Below are positions 17,152 to 26,101 of a stretch of 64,000 nucleotides of DNA, one piece after another. This DNA comes from Propioniciclava soli (GTDB taxonomy: Bacteria > Actinomycetota > Actinomycetes > Propionibacteriales > Propionibacteriaceae), in assembly GCF_014858005.1 (NCBI RefSeq), contig NZ_JACYOT010000001.1, positions 496,001 through 560,000 on the forward strand, given 5' to 3'. Made by a program: the position numbers and the translations under genes. The notes under the pieces are model-generated. The model made no database searches, had not been told where the DNA came from, and was given only the letters and a program-made list of their open reading frames with translations. Position 1 is the stretch's first letter. The number at the start of each line of letters is the position of its first letter.

Positions 17152-17922
17152 ATGCCCGTCTTCACGGTCGCGTCCGTCTCGGGCTCGCTGGGGGTGACCA
17201 CCCTGTCGGTCGGTCTCGCCCTGACGTGGCCCCGCCCCGTGGTGCTCGTGGAAGCCGACCCGTCGGGCGGCTCGGCGATCCTGGCGGGCTACTGCACCGG
17301 GGTCGCGCGGCCCGGACTCTCCGAGCTGGTGCTGGCGCACCGACACCACCAGTTAGCCGACGAACTGCCGTCACGGCTGTTCCCGCTGGCTGACTCGAAC
17401 GCGAGCCTGTTGCCGGGGCTGCGGGCGCACCAGCAGGCCGCGTCGCTCCTCGGCGTGTGGGACGCGGTCCTGGACGCCCTGCGTGGACTCGAGGCGGAGA
17501 CGGGCGTGGACATCGTCGTGGACGCCGGCCGGCTGGGGACGGTCGGCAGCCCTGAGCCGCTGATCTCGGAGTCGGACGTGACCATGGTGGTGACAGGGAC
17601 CGGGCTGCCTGAACTGGCCCGGGTGCGGTCATGGCTGCCGGGTCTCCAGGAGAGCTCGCTGGGGGACGTCCGGCTGGTCATCGCCGGCCGCACCCGGCCG
17701 TACAGCACCTCCGAAGTCGCCAAGACCCTGGGCGTGCCGGTGGTCGGCGAGGTCGCGTGGGATCCGGACGCCGCGCGGTGGTGGTCCCACGGCGAGCCCC
17801 AACGTCGGTTCGAGCGGTCGCCGCTGCCCAGGTCCGTGGTGGCGTTGGGTGAGTCGCTGCGAGCCCTCGCGCCGCGCACCGAAGACGCGCTACCGCGCAC
17901 CAGTGCGGGGGCGGAACGATGA
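17152..17922 (+). CDS. TadZ/CpaE-like P-loop protein with degenerate Walker A
   Basis: MinD/ParA-like fold of 256 aa, the class that places Tad pilus machines at the pole or membrane. The start VFTVASVSGSLGVTTLSVGL aligns with the deviant Walker A KGGxGKTT, but both lysines are gone (S and V). VVLVEADPSGG and DIVVDAGRLG match the later A' and B strands. ATP hydrolysis is doubtful. The stop overlaps the tadA-like start (ATGA). Confidence 0.8.
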   Translation: MPVFTVASVSGSLGVTTLSVGLALTWPRPVVLVEADPSGGSAILAGYCTGVARPGLSELVLAHRHHQLADELPSRLFPLADSNASLLPGLRAHQQAASLLGVWDAVLDALRGLEAETGVDIVVDAGRLGTVGSPEPLISESDVTMVVTGTGLPELARVRSWLPGLQESSLGDVRLVIAGRTRPYSTSEVAKTLGVPVVGEVAWDPDAARWWSHGEPQRRFERSPLPRSVVALGESLRALAPRTEDALPRTSAGAER

Positions 17923-19463
17923 CGAAGCAGCCGCAGCCCACCTGGGAAAGGCCCGACCTGGCCAGCGTGCCCCTGTTCACCGCCTTCGGCGACGGCACCG
18001 ATCCGGCGCGGCCGGGCCGGGTCCGCTCTGGGTTCACCTTGTCGACGGCAGTCGCACCGACCTCGTCGCTTCACGTCGTGGGCCGCGAGGCGAGGTCGGG
18101 CGTCGATGGTCGACCCACGGAGCGGGCGCCCGAGGTGGACTGGGACCAGGCGTCGGAACTGCGCGCGCTGGCGTCCAAACGCTTCTCCGAGCGGATCGGG
18201 CAGTCCCCCCTGGCCGACGAAACCGCGCGCCAGGAACTGGGGCGGGCCGTGATTCTGCAGGTCGTCCAGGAGGCGACCGAGGCGCGGTTCGCAGTCAACG
18301 GCTCGGTCAGCTCCGCCACCGCGCAGGACGCCTTGGCACAGGCCGTCTTCGACCTGATGTTCGGGCTGGGCCGGCTGCAGCCGTTGGTCGATCGCCCGGA
18401 CGTCGAGAACATCATCGTCGTCGGTCACGACCGGGTGTTCCTGGACCTGGTGGGTGGCGAGAAGGTGCCGGGGCCGCCGGTGGCGGCGTCCGACGAGGAC
18501 CTGATCCAGCTGCTGCAGGACCTGGCGTCCAGGGCCGATCCGCCGCGCGTGTTCTCGGACGCCAACCCCGACCTCCACCTCAATCTCGCCGGGGCGCGCT
18601 TGGCGGCGTCCGCGTTCGTCACCCACCGGCCGAGCGTCGTGATCCGCAGACACCGTCTGGTGCGCATCACCCTCGACGACCTTGTGGGCCTGGACACGGT
18701 GAGCCCTTTGCTGGCGTCATTCCTGGCGGCCGCCGTGAGGGCCCGGCTGTCGATCGTCGTCTCCGGCCAGCAGGGCGACGGCAATACCACCCTGCTGCGA
18801 GCCTTGTGCGCCGAGATCGGCCCGGAAGAGGTGCTGGGCACCTTCGAGACCGAGCGGGAACTCGGTCTGGAGCAGTTGGTCAACGAGCACCCCGTCGTGT
18901 TCTCGTGGGAAGCGCGTCCCGGTTCGGGCGAGCGGGGACCTGATGGGCGTCCAGTGAACGAGTTCACCCTGCAGGACGGGATGCACGCCTCGTTCCGGTA
19001 CGCGCTCGACCGGCAGATCGTCGGCGAGGTCCGCGGACGCGAGGTGGCCCAGATGATCATGGCCATGGAGTCCGGCTCGGGCTCGTTGTCGACGACGCAC
19101 GCCGCGTCGGCGTCCGACACGATGGAGAAGCTGGTCAGCTGCGCGATGCAGTCCGGCGAGTTCACCCGTGACTCGGCGGTGATGAAGCTGGCTCGCTGCC
19201 TCGGCCTGGTGGTGCAGCTGCGGTCCATGTTCGTCCGCGGCCGCGACGGCTCGGTCCGCAAGCGGCGAGTGGTCGACGAGGTGCTCGCGATCACGCCGGG
19301 CGAGGAGTCCGCCGGCTACGCCGCGACCACCGTCTTCCGCAGCGACCCCGACGGCCCGGCGGTCGCCTTCGTGCTACCCGACCACCTGCGGATGCTGGCG
19401 AGTCACGGCTTCACCGCGAACGAGTTCCTCCTGGAGGCGCAACGCCACGGCGGTGTCGCATGA
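17919..19463 (+). CDS. TadA/CpaF-type secretion ATPase with altered Walker A
   Basis: Hexameric motor ATPase of the type II/IV secretion family, 514 aa, powering pilus extension. The N-terminal all-alpha part is followed by the ATPase core: VVSGQQGDGNTTLLRAL (Walker A), GTFETERELGLEQL (Asp-box region), GMHASFRYALDRQIVGEVRGREVAQM (Walker B/Arg region) and STTHAAS (His box). The Walker A lysine is Asn289 (codon AAT), otherwise nearly invariant in active enzymes. The gene overlaps both neighbours by four bases. Confidence 0.85.
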   Translation: MTKQPQPTWERPDLASVPLFTAFGDGTDPARPGRVRSGFTLSTAVAPTSSLHVVGREARSGVDGRPTERAPEVDWDQASELRALASKRFSERIGQSPLADETARQELGRAVILQVVQEATEARFAVNGSVSSATAQDALAQAVFDLMFGLGRLQPLVDRPDVENIIVVGHDRVFLDLVGGEKVPGPPVAASDEDLIQLLQDLASRADPPRVFSDANPDLHLNLAGARLAASAFVTHRPSVVIRRHRLVRITLDDLVGLDTVSPLLASFLAAAVRARLSIVVSGQQGDGNTTLLRALCAEIGPEEVLGTFETERELGLEQLVNEHPVVFSWEARPGSGERGPDGRPVNEFTLQDGMHASFRYALDRQIVGEVRGREVAQMIMAMESGSGSLSTTHAASASDTMEKLVSCAMQSGEFTRDSAVMKLARCLGLVVQLRSMFVRGRDGSVRKRRVVDEVLAITPGEESAGYAATTVFRSDPDGPAVAFVLPDHLRMLASHGFTANEFLLEAQRHGGVA

Positions 19464-20311
19464 ACCCGCTCGTTCCCGCGCTGGTGAGCGTCCTCGGCGT
19501 CGGTGGCGTGATGGGGCTGGTCGCAGGGCTCCGTCGTGTGCCTGTCCCGACGGCCGCTCCGGCAACGCCCCGGCTCCTGGCGCGGCTTGCTTCGGTCCCG
19601 CGCCGTTTCCTGGTCGCTGGGGTCGTGGCGGCAGTGGCCGGGGTGGTGGTCGCCCTGCTGTCGGGCTGGGTGATCGCCATCGTGGTCTTCCCCTTGGCGG
19701 CGGTCGGCCTGCCGGTGGTCCTGGGCGTCTCCGACGAGTCCCACACGATCGAACGCCTCGAAGGCCTGGCGGAGTGGACGCGCAACTTGGCCGGCGTGAT
19801 TACTGTCGGTGTCGGCCTGGAGGGCGCCCTCGTGGCCACCCTGCGCACCGCACCCGACGTCATCCGTCCCGAGGTGACCACCTTGGTGAGCCGCATCAGG
19901 TCGCGGTGGAACACCGCCGAGGCGCTCCGCGCGTTCGCCGACCAGTTCAACGACTCGACCGGTGACCTGGTGGCAGCCACCTTGATCCTCGCGGCCCAGA
20001 AGCGGGCGGACGGTCTCTCCCAGATCCTGTCCGGACTCGCCGAATCGGTGTCCGCGGAGGTCGCGGCCCGGCGGCATCTGGAGGCCGACCGCAGCAAGCC
20101 GCGCCAGACAGCGCGGATCGTCACCCTGATCACCGTGGTGTGCCTGGTGGGGATGGCCGCCACCGGCCAGTACCTGGAGCCGTACCGCTCGCCGATGGGG
20201 CAGGTCGTCCTGTCGGTGCTCCTCTCGCTCTATGTGGTGGGTCTTGTGGTCCTGCGACGGATGGCGCGGGTCAAGCCGCTGCCCAGACTCTTGGCAGGAG
20301 ACCCGTCATGA
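19460..20311 (+). CDS. TadB-like inner-membrane platform protein (GspF family)
   Basis: 283 aa with membrane segments near residues 1-20, 45-90, 215-235 and 245-265 around a cytoplasmic helical GspF/TadB domain (about 100-210). This domain contacts the TadA motor and passes movement to the pilus base. The start overlaps the ATPase stop and the stop overlaps the TadC-like start (ATGA each time). Confidence 0.8.
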   Translation: MNPLVPALVSVLGVGGVMGLVAGLRRVPVPTAAPATPRLLARLASVPRRFLVAGVVAAVAGVVVALLSGWVIAIVVFPLAAVGLPVVLGVSDESHTIERLEGLAEWTRNLAGVITVGVGLEGALVATLRTAPDVIRPEVTTLVSRIRSRWNTAEALRAFADQFNDSTGDLVAATLILAAQKRADGLSQILSGLAESVSAEVAARRHLEADRSKPRQTARIVTLITVVCLVGMAATGQYLEPYRSPMGQVVLSVLLSLYVVGLVVLRRMARVKPLPRLLAGDPS

Positions 20312-21201
20312 CCGGCCTGCAGCTCGCCGCCCTGACCGGCCTGATGCTCGCCACCAGCGTCCTGTGCGCGGTGTGGTGGCTCGCTCCGACCGTCCCGGCG
20401 CTCGGTCCCGCGCTGGACCGGCTGACCGGCGTGCCAACAGCTCCGCCCCTCCTGGGCGGCGCGGACGCCCAGGACCGGCTGGGTGCGTGGGTCGCGCGCT
20501 GGGTGCCGAGGTGGGTGTGGATGACCCCGGTCAAGGAGCTGGCGCTGCTGCGCCGGACGGAGGCCAGCTTCTACGGCGAGAAGCTGATCCTGGCTGCCAT
20601 CGGGCTGGTCGCACCCCCGCTGCTATCGACGCTGTTCAACGTGTTCGGGTTGCGGTTCCCGATCGCGGTCCCGTTGATCGCGTCGTTGGTCGGCGCCGTC
20701 GGGCTGTTCGTGCTGCCCAACCTGGACATCCACGGCAAGGCGAAGGCGGCCCGCCTCGAGTTCAACCACGTGTTGACCGGCTTCATCGACCTGGTGGCCC
20801 TCGAACGCCGCGCCGGTTCCGGCCCCCGACAGGCGCTGGAGAACGCGGCGCGCGTCGGCCGCGGCCAGTGGGTCTTCGACCGCCTGGCGGAGGGCTTCAC
20901 CCAGTCCAGCGTCGACGGCCGCCCACCGTGGGACGTCCTCCGCGCGATGGGTGACGAACTGGCCCTGCCCGAACTCGACGACCTGGCCAACATCATGGCG
21001 CTGGCCGAACAGCAGACGATGCCCGTCTACCAGACCCTTCGGGAACACAACCGAGCGCTGCGCGTGGCGCTCCTGACCGACGAGCAGGCCCGTGCGAACG
21101 CCGCCTCCGAGCGGCTCACCATCCCTGCGACCATGCTGGCGATCGTCTTCATCGCCATCCTGCTGGGGCCATCCCTGATGACCCTGATGAGCAACACCTG
21201 A
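20308..21201 (+). CDS. TadC-like inner-membrane platform protein (GspF family)
   Basis: Second platform protein of 297 aa, partner of TadB. One N-terminal membrane segment, a pair near residues 90-145, a cytoplasmic GspF-type helical domain (LEFNHVLTGFIDLVALERRAG and onward) and a C-terminal hydrophobic helix (TMLAIVFIAILLGPSLM). The ATG at 20,308 has AGGAG at good spacing and overlaps the tadB-like stop; frames further upstream are not supported. Confidence 0.8.
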   Translation: MTGLQLAALTGLMLATSVLCAVWWLAPTVPALGPALDRLTGVPTAPPLLGGADAQDRLGAWVARWVPRWVWMTPVKELALLRRTEASFYGEKLILAAIGLVAPPLLSTLFNVFGLRFPIAVPLIASLVGAVGLFVLPNLDIHGKAKAARLEFNHVLTGFIDLVALERRAGSGPRQALENAARVGRGQWVFDRLAEGFTQSSVDGRPPWDVLRAMGDELALPELDDLANIMALAEQQTMPVYQTLREHNRALRVALLTDEQARANAASERLTIPATMLAIVFIAILLGPSLMTLMSNT

Positions 21202-21241
21202 CCCCCAAAGGAAGAACCCCTTCAGGAGAGGAAACCCCACC

Positions 21242-21451
21242 ATGATGCTCAACCTGTACGTGGAGAGCCAGCTCGTGCGCCGCGACCTCGAGTCGTGGCT
21301 CGCCAAGCAGCGTAAGCGGATGCTCGCCGAGGACGGCATGTCGGAGACCATCCAGAACGTGCTCTGGGCGATCTTCGCCATCGCGATCGTGGGGATCGTC
21401 GCCGCGATCATCCAGGCCTACGTCGTCAGCAAGGCCAACGAGATCCGGTAG
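21242..21451 (+). CDS. Flp-like small pilin
   Basis: 69 aa. A charged leader of 32 residues ends in Gly32, then MSETIQNVLWAIFAIAIVGI forms the hydrophobic N-helix of a type IVb pilin. Cleavage after Gly32 by the prepilin peptidase encoded at 58,368-59,012 is likely, although the Glu sits at +3 rather than +5. AGGAGAGG precedes the start. Probably the main fibre subunit of the Tad-type pilus. Confidence 0.7.
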   Translation: MMLNLYVESQLVRRDLESWLAKQRKRMLAEDGMSETIQNVLWAIFAIAIVGIVAAIIQAYVVSKANEIR

Positions 21452-21460
21452 GCGACGACC

Positions 21461-21859
21461 ATGCGACGGTCCAGGACCAGCCGGTGGCAGATGCGGGGGG
21501 AGCGCGGTTCGTCATCGGTCGAGATGGTGATCGCGCTCCCGATCGTGCTCACCGTGCTGTTCCTGGCCGTCCAGGCCGGCAGCTGGTTCCACGCCCGGTC
21601 GATCGCCCTGGCGTCCGCCCAGTCGGGCGCCCGCACGTCGGCGATGCTCAACTCCTCCCTCGAGGCGGGGTTGTCGAGCGCGAGGTCCTTCGCCGCCGAC
21701 GTGGGAGGGACGACGCTGACTGGCGTGACCGTCACCGGCGACAGGACGGCGACCAGCACCACCGTGACGGTGACCGGCCACAGCGTCCGGCTCGTGCCTT
21801 TCATGGACGTGACCGTGTCCCAGTCGGCCACCCTGCCGGTCGAGAGGTACACGCGATGA
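21461..21859 (+). CDS. TadE-like minor pilin
   Basis: 132 aa pseudopilin. The leader ends in Gly16 and is followed by SSSVEMVIALPIVLTVLFLA, with Glu exactly at +5 of the predicted prepilin cleavage site. The rest is a Thr/Ser-rich extracytoplasmic domain. The stop overlaps the next pilin gene (ATGA). Confidence 0.8.
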   Translation: MRRSRTSRWQMRGERGSSSVEMVIALPIVLTVLFLAVQAGSWFHARSIALASAQSGARTSAMLNSSLEAGLSSARSFAADVGGTTLTGVTVTGDRTATSTTVTVTGHSVRLVPFMDVTVSQSATLPVERYTR

Positions 21860-22335
21860 AGCACCCAGTTCACGAATGCCGACGCTTCAGGCGCGGGAGG
21901 CCCACGGCTCGGGGTTGGAGCAGCACCGATGAGCGCGGGTCTGCGGCGATCGAACTGGTGTTGTTGGTGCCGGCCCTGATGCTCCTGCTGATGTTCGCAG
22001 TGGCCGGCGGCCGGGTGGCGATCGCCCACGGGAGTGTCCAGCAGGCAGCCGCGGACGCCGCACGCGCGGCGTCCATCGCCCGCACCGCAGGCGCCGCGCA
22101 AACCACAGCCGTGGCGGCAGCGCGCGCCACCCTCGCCAACCAGGGACTGACGTGCGCGTCCATGACGGTCACGCTCGACACCTCAGGGTTCTCCAGGCCG
22201 GTGGGAACACCCGCCAGCGTCGCGGCGACCGTGAGCTGCACGGTGGAACTGTCGGAGCTGTCCTTGCCCGGCCTGCCGGACCGGGTCGTCAGCGCGACGG
22301 TCACCAGTCCGCTCGATGTGTTCAGGGGGCGATGA
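21856..22335 (+). CDS. TadE-family minor pilin
   Basis: 159 aa. Leader up to Gly28 (STDERG), then SAAIELVLLVPALMLLLMFA with Glu at +5, the classic TadE pattern. The C-terminal half has two cysteines likely to form a disulfide. The start at 21,856 overlaps the previous stop. It forms a three-gene pilin cluster with its neighbours. Confidence 0.8.
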   Translation: MKHPVHECRRFRRGRPTARGWSSTDERGSAAIELVLLVPALMLLLMFAVAGGRVAIAHGSVQQAAADAARAASIARTAGAAQTTAVAAARATLANQGLTCASMTVTLDTSGFSRPVGTPASVAATVSCTVELSELSLPGLPDRVVSATVTSPLDVFRGR

Positions 22336-22754
22336 TGAGGCATCGCGACGAACGAGGCTCGGTCACGGTGTGGGGCGTGCTGATCGCCCTGATCCTCACC
22401 CTCGTGATCGGCATCACCATCGACCTCACCGGACAGGTCAACGCCCAACAGCGCGCGCACGACCTCGCACAGCAGGCGGGGCGAACGGCCGCCAACCAGG
22501 TCCAGGCCAGCCAGATCATGCGAGGCCAATCCCCGCAGATCGACACCGCCGCCGCCCGGACGGCCGCAGCGGCCTACCTCCATGCCGCCGGCGTCGACGG
22601 CAGCGTGAGCATCACCGGACCGACCACCCTGTCGGTGCACGTCACGATCGTCTACCAGCCGAAGTTCCTCGGGACCGCCGGCGTCGGGCCCAAGACGGTC
22701 AGCGGCGACGCCACCATCCTGCTGTCGCGTGTCGTGAACGGAGCTCCCCGATGA
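22332..22754 (+). CDS. Pilin-like (TadG/TadE-like) membrane protein
   Basis: 140 aa. MMRHRDERGSVTVWGVLIAL gives a Gly9 cleavage context, but residue +5 is Trp instead of Glu, as in some pseudopilins. The body has an Ala/Gln-rich helix followed by a beta-rich end. It overlaps both neighbours by four bases. Role in the Tad pilus inferred from position and the N-terminal pattern. Confidence 0.72.
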   Translation: MMRHRDERGSVTVWGVLIALILTLVIGITIDLTGQVNAQQRAHDLAQQAGRTAANQVQASQIMRGQSPQIDTAAARTAAAAYLHAAGVDGSVSITGPTTLSVHVTIVYQPKFLGTAGVGPKTVSGDATILLSRVVNGAPR

Positions 22755-25700
22755 ACCCGCCGCCTCGTCACCCCCGTCTGCTCGGTCTCGCCGCCTCCGT
22801 CGCGCTGCTCGGCCTGCTCGTGGGTCTGCCGGCCGTGCTGCTGGCCCTCGGATGGGGGCCGACGCCCTCCGGTCTGGACGGATGGTGGGCGGCGCTCACC
22901 ACGCCGGATGACGGCCGCCTGACCATCCTGGTCCTGAAGGTCGCCGCGTGGATCGTCTGGGGACTGCTCGCGGTCACGATCATCACGGAAGCGATCGCAG
23001 CCCTCCAAGGCCTGGAGGCACCCAAGCTGCCCGGGCTCCGGTGGTCCCAGGTGCCGGCCCGCCGGCTCGTGGCCGCAGCCCTGCTGCTGTTCATCACGGT
23101 GCCCGCGGCGGGGATCGAGACGGCATCAGCAGTCCCGGACGGCCCGAACCCGGTGGCCTCGCCGACGGCAACGGCCGCACCCCAGCTGTCGAAGCCCGCC
23201 GGGCCTACGCCGAGCGCCGTGGCCCTCTCGGCGAATGCCACCCCGCCCGTCACCCACACGGTCAAGCGCGGCGAGACCCTCTGGTCGATCGCCGAGCAGC
23301 ACTTGGGGTCCGGGAGCCGCTACCCCGAGATCCTCAAGCTCAACCACGAACTCCTGCGGGGGAAGGCGCAGTTCCTCAGGCCGGGCTGGGTGCTCACCTT
23401 GCCCGCGGGCTCGCGGGCCGACGGCGTGCAGGCCACGGCATCGAACGACCACGATCACTCCCGCTACACCGTGGTCAAGGGGGACACGCTGAGCGAGATC
23501 GCCCAGGAGCACCTCGACGACGCCGACGCCTGGCCCCGGATCTTCGAGGCGTCCCGGAAGCTCAGCCAGCCGGACGGTCGTCGCCTGACCGACCCGGACC
23601 TCATCCTCCCCGGCTGGCATGTACTCATCCCGGCCGCTGCGGGAGCGACGCCCGACCTGCCCACCACCTCGCCCGAACCCGAACAAGCCGAGCCGACACC
23701 CCAGACCTCGCAGCCCACGCCGGCTGGCGCCGTCCCTTCCGCAACCGCCACGCCCACGCCGGTAGCCGCGGCGTCGCCTGCGACGTCCGAGACGGCCGTC
23801 GCTGTTCCCGTCGTCCCGTCGAGCGCCCCGGCAACGCCCGCCCCGTCCGCCTCGGCGACCGTGTCCACCGACGTGAGCAGCGACGACAAGCCAGCGAGCG
23901 AGGCGTCCGACCGGGATGCCGACGCGCCGGCACCCTGGTTGCTGGTCGGACTCACCGGAGCCGGCGGCGTCCTCGCCGCTGGGCTGCTGGCCGCGCTGCG
24001 CCAGCGCCGGAGGGCCCAGTTCCGTGCCCGTCGGCCGGGGCGGACGATCCAGGCACCGCCGCCGGAACTCGTTCCGGTGGAGAAGACCGTGATGACCGAG
24101 GGGCAGGCAGCGACGCCCACCCTGCTTGCCATCGACCACGCGCTCAGGTTGCTCGCCGTCTCCGGCGAGGACCGCGACGCCCCACCGCAGCTCCTGGCTG
24201 TCCAGCTCCTGCCAGGCGAGGTGGCAGTTCAGCTGGTCGAGCCCATCACGCTGGCGCATCCGTGGCGGCCGGACGGTAATGATGACCGTCGATGGCTGCT
24301 GGCCACCGACTCGCACGAACATGAGTCGACCGCCCGATCCGCCTACCCGCAGCTCGTCTCCGTGGGACTCGACGACGACGGCGCCACCTGGCTGGTCAAC
24401 CTCGAACAGCTCGGCACGATCAGCCTGACCGGGGACCCCACCTACGCCGCCGACTTCGCCCGCTACCTGGCTGCCGAGATCGCCGTCAACCCGTGGGCAC
24501 GCCAAGTCCAGCTCGACTGCATCGGGATCGCCAAGGAGGCCGAACCGCTCGACCCGGCGCGCATCCGCCACCACCGTCTCGAGGATTCCGCCTCACTGGA
24601 CGCGGCGATCGCAGCGGCCCGCGTGACCGTCGACAAGTGCGCCGAGCATGACGTGACCGCAGCCGCCGGGCGCGTCGACGACCTGGGCGGCGACGTGTGG
24701 GATAGCTGGCTCGTCCTGGTCAACGGGGCGCTGTCGAGCAGCCCGCTCGACGAGCTGCTCGCCCTCGTCGGCGGGCATCACGGGAAGACCGGCACGGCCG
24801 TCGTCATGGTCGCCGACACCGAGCCCGTCCGTGGCCGCGGCGTCCGACTGACCGGGCAGGGGCGGGTGCTCATCCCGTCCCTCGGCCTCGACCTGATCGC
24901 CAACGGACTCACCCCCGCCGAGGCAGAGGGCTGCGCCCTGCTCCTGGCCCACGCCGACCTGCTCGACGACGTCGACATGCCGACGGACGGCGACGACGGC
25001 TGGCGAGAGTACTGCGACGCCGCCGGAGCGATCCGTGACGAACTCGTGCTGCCCCGTGACACAGACCCCGTGTCCGAGCCGGGGGCGACGGTGATTCCAG
25101 CCCCGGACGCTGAGGTCCTCGACGTGGCTGCGACCACCACGGACGACCTGCAGCAACTCGCCCCGCATGTGCCCGAGAAGATCCGGACAGCGGTCGAGGG
25201 CGCCGACCCGGGTCTGGACGCCGATCTGGCGGCCTGGGCGGCCGGGACCCGCCCGCATCTGCGGCTACTCGGCCCCATCCAGGCGCGCACCGGTACGACC
25301 GGGAAGCCCACGGTGGTGGCCAAGCGCAAGGCCTTCTACACGGAGCTCCTGGCGTTCCTGGCGCTGCACCCCCAGGGCGTCACGATCGACCAGGTCGTCG
25401 ATGCGTTCGGCTCCGACGCCACGCAGATGAGGGTGCACCTCTCGAAGGTGCGCAGCTGGCTGGGCGTCGACCCCACCTCCGGCGGCAACTACCTGCCCGA
25501 CGCCACGAAGTCCCCGGCGGGCATCGCCCGAGGTATGGGCATCTACCAGCTGATCGGCGTCCTGGCTGACATCGATCTGTTCCGCCGACTTCGCGCGCGT
25601 GGACAAGCCCGCGGTCCCGAGGGCCTCAGTGACCTTCAGGCGGCATTGGAGCTCGTGACCGGGGAGCCCTTCACAGGACAACGTGGGCGCGGCTGGGCTT

Positions 25701-26035
25701 GGCTGGCCGACGGCGCCCGCATCGACCAGCACATGGTGTGCGCCGTCGTCGACGTGGCCCACACGATCACCATCGCAGCGCTGCACGCCGACCACCTGGA
25801 GCTGGCCCGCACCGCCACCGAAACCGCGCTGCTCGCCGCCCCTTACGAAGACACGCCGAGGCTCGACCTCGCCGCGGTCATCGCGGCCGAAGGCGACCGG
25901 CAGGCCGCCGAACGCATCCTGCGAGACCACGTCAGCAACCGCTCCGAGGACGGCGAGGCGCCAGACGATCTCCCAGCCCGATCGGCCGATCTTGTCTCGA
26001 GCCCACCGTGGCAGCGGAAGGGCCGCGTGGCGTGA
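22751..26035 (+). CDS. Large membrane protein with two LysM domains and a C-terminal BTAD domain
   Basis: 1,094 aa. Three N-terminal membrane segments (about 10-35, 57-85, 100-115), then two LysM peptidoglycan-binding repeats (about 168-217 beginning HTVKRGETLWSIAEQHLG, and 237-300 beginning YTVVKGDTLSEIAQEHL). A Thr/Pro/Ala linker leads to another membrane helix (about 395-420). The large remainder is cytoplasmic and ends in a winged-helix plus bacterial transcriptional activator (BTAD) region (about 860-1,080, LSKVRSWLGVDP, then TPRLDLAAVIAAEGD). It could link cell-wall contact or pilus state to cytoplasmic signalling. Last gene of the Tad operon. Confidence 0.85.
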   Translation: MNPPPRHPRLLGLAASVALLGLLVGLPAVLLALGWGPTPSGLDGWWAALTTPDDGRLTILVLKVAAWIVWGLLAVTIITEAIAALQGLEAPKLPGLRWSQVPARRLVAAALLLFITVPAAGIETASAVPDGPNPVASPTATAAPQLSKPAGPTPSAVALSANATPPVTHTVKRGETLWSIAEQHLGSGSRYPEILKLNHELLRGKAQFLRPGWVLTLPAGSRADGVQATASNDHDHSRYTVVKGDTLSEIAQEHLDDADAWPRIFEASRKLSQPDGRRLTDPDLILPGWHVLIPAAAGATPDLPTTSPEPEQAEPTPQTSQPTPAGAVPSATATPTPVAAASPATSETAVAVPVVPSSAPATPAPSASATVSTDVSSDDKPASEASDRDADAPAPWLLVGLTGAGGVLAAGLLAALRQRRRAQFRARRPGRTIQAPPPELVPVEKTVMTEGQAATPTLLAIDHALRLLAVSGEDRDAPPQLLAVQLLPGEVAVQLVEPITLAHPWRPDGNDDRRWLLATDSHEHESTARSAYPQLVSVGLDDDGATWLVNLEQLGTISLTGDPTYAADFARYLAAEIAVNPWARQVQLDCIGIAKEAEPLDPARIRHHRLEDSASLDAAIAAARVTVDKCAEHDVTAAAGRVDDLGGDVWDSWLVLVNGALSSSPLDELLALVGGHHGKTGTAVVMVADTEPVRGRGVRLTGQGRVLIPSLGLDLIANGLTPAEAEGCALLLAHADLLDDVDMPTDGDDGWREYCDAAGAIRDELVLPRDTDPVSEPGATVIPAPDAEVLDVAATTTDDLQQLAPHVPEKIRTAVEGADPGLDADLAAWAAGTRPHLRLLGPIQARTGTTGKPTVVAKRKAFYTELLAFLALHPQGVTIDQVVDAFGSDATQMRVHLSKVRSWLGVDPTSGGNYLPDATKSPAGIARGMGIYQLIGVLADIDLFRRLRARGQARGPEGLSDLQAALELVTGEPFTGQRGRGWAWLADGARIDQHMVCAVVDVAHTITIAALHADHLELARTATETALLAAPYEDTPRLDLAAVIAAEGDRQAAERILRDHVSNRSEDGEAPDDLPARSADLVSSPPWQRKGRVA

Positions 26036-26101
26036 TCTCGCCCACTGACCGGCTCCCGGAGGAGCGTTGCTAGTGACGGGCGTGCGATCCAGCGGTAGGG
26101 C

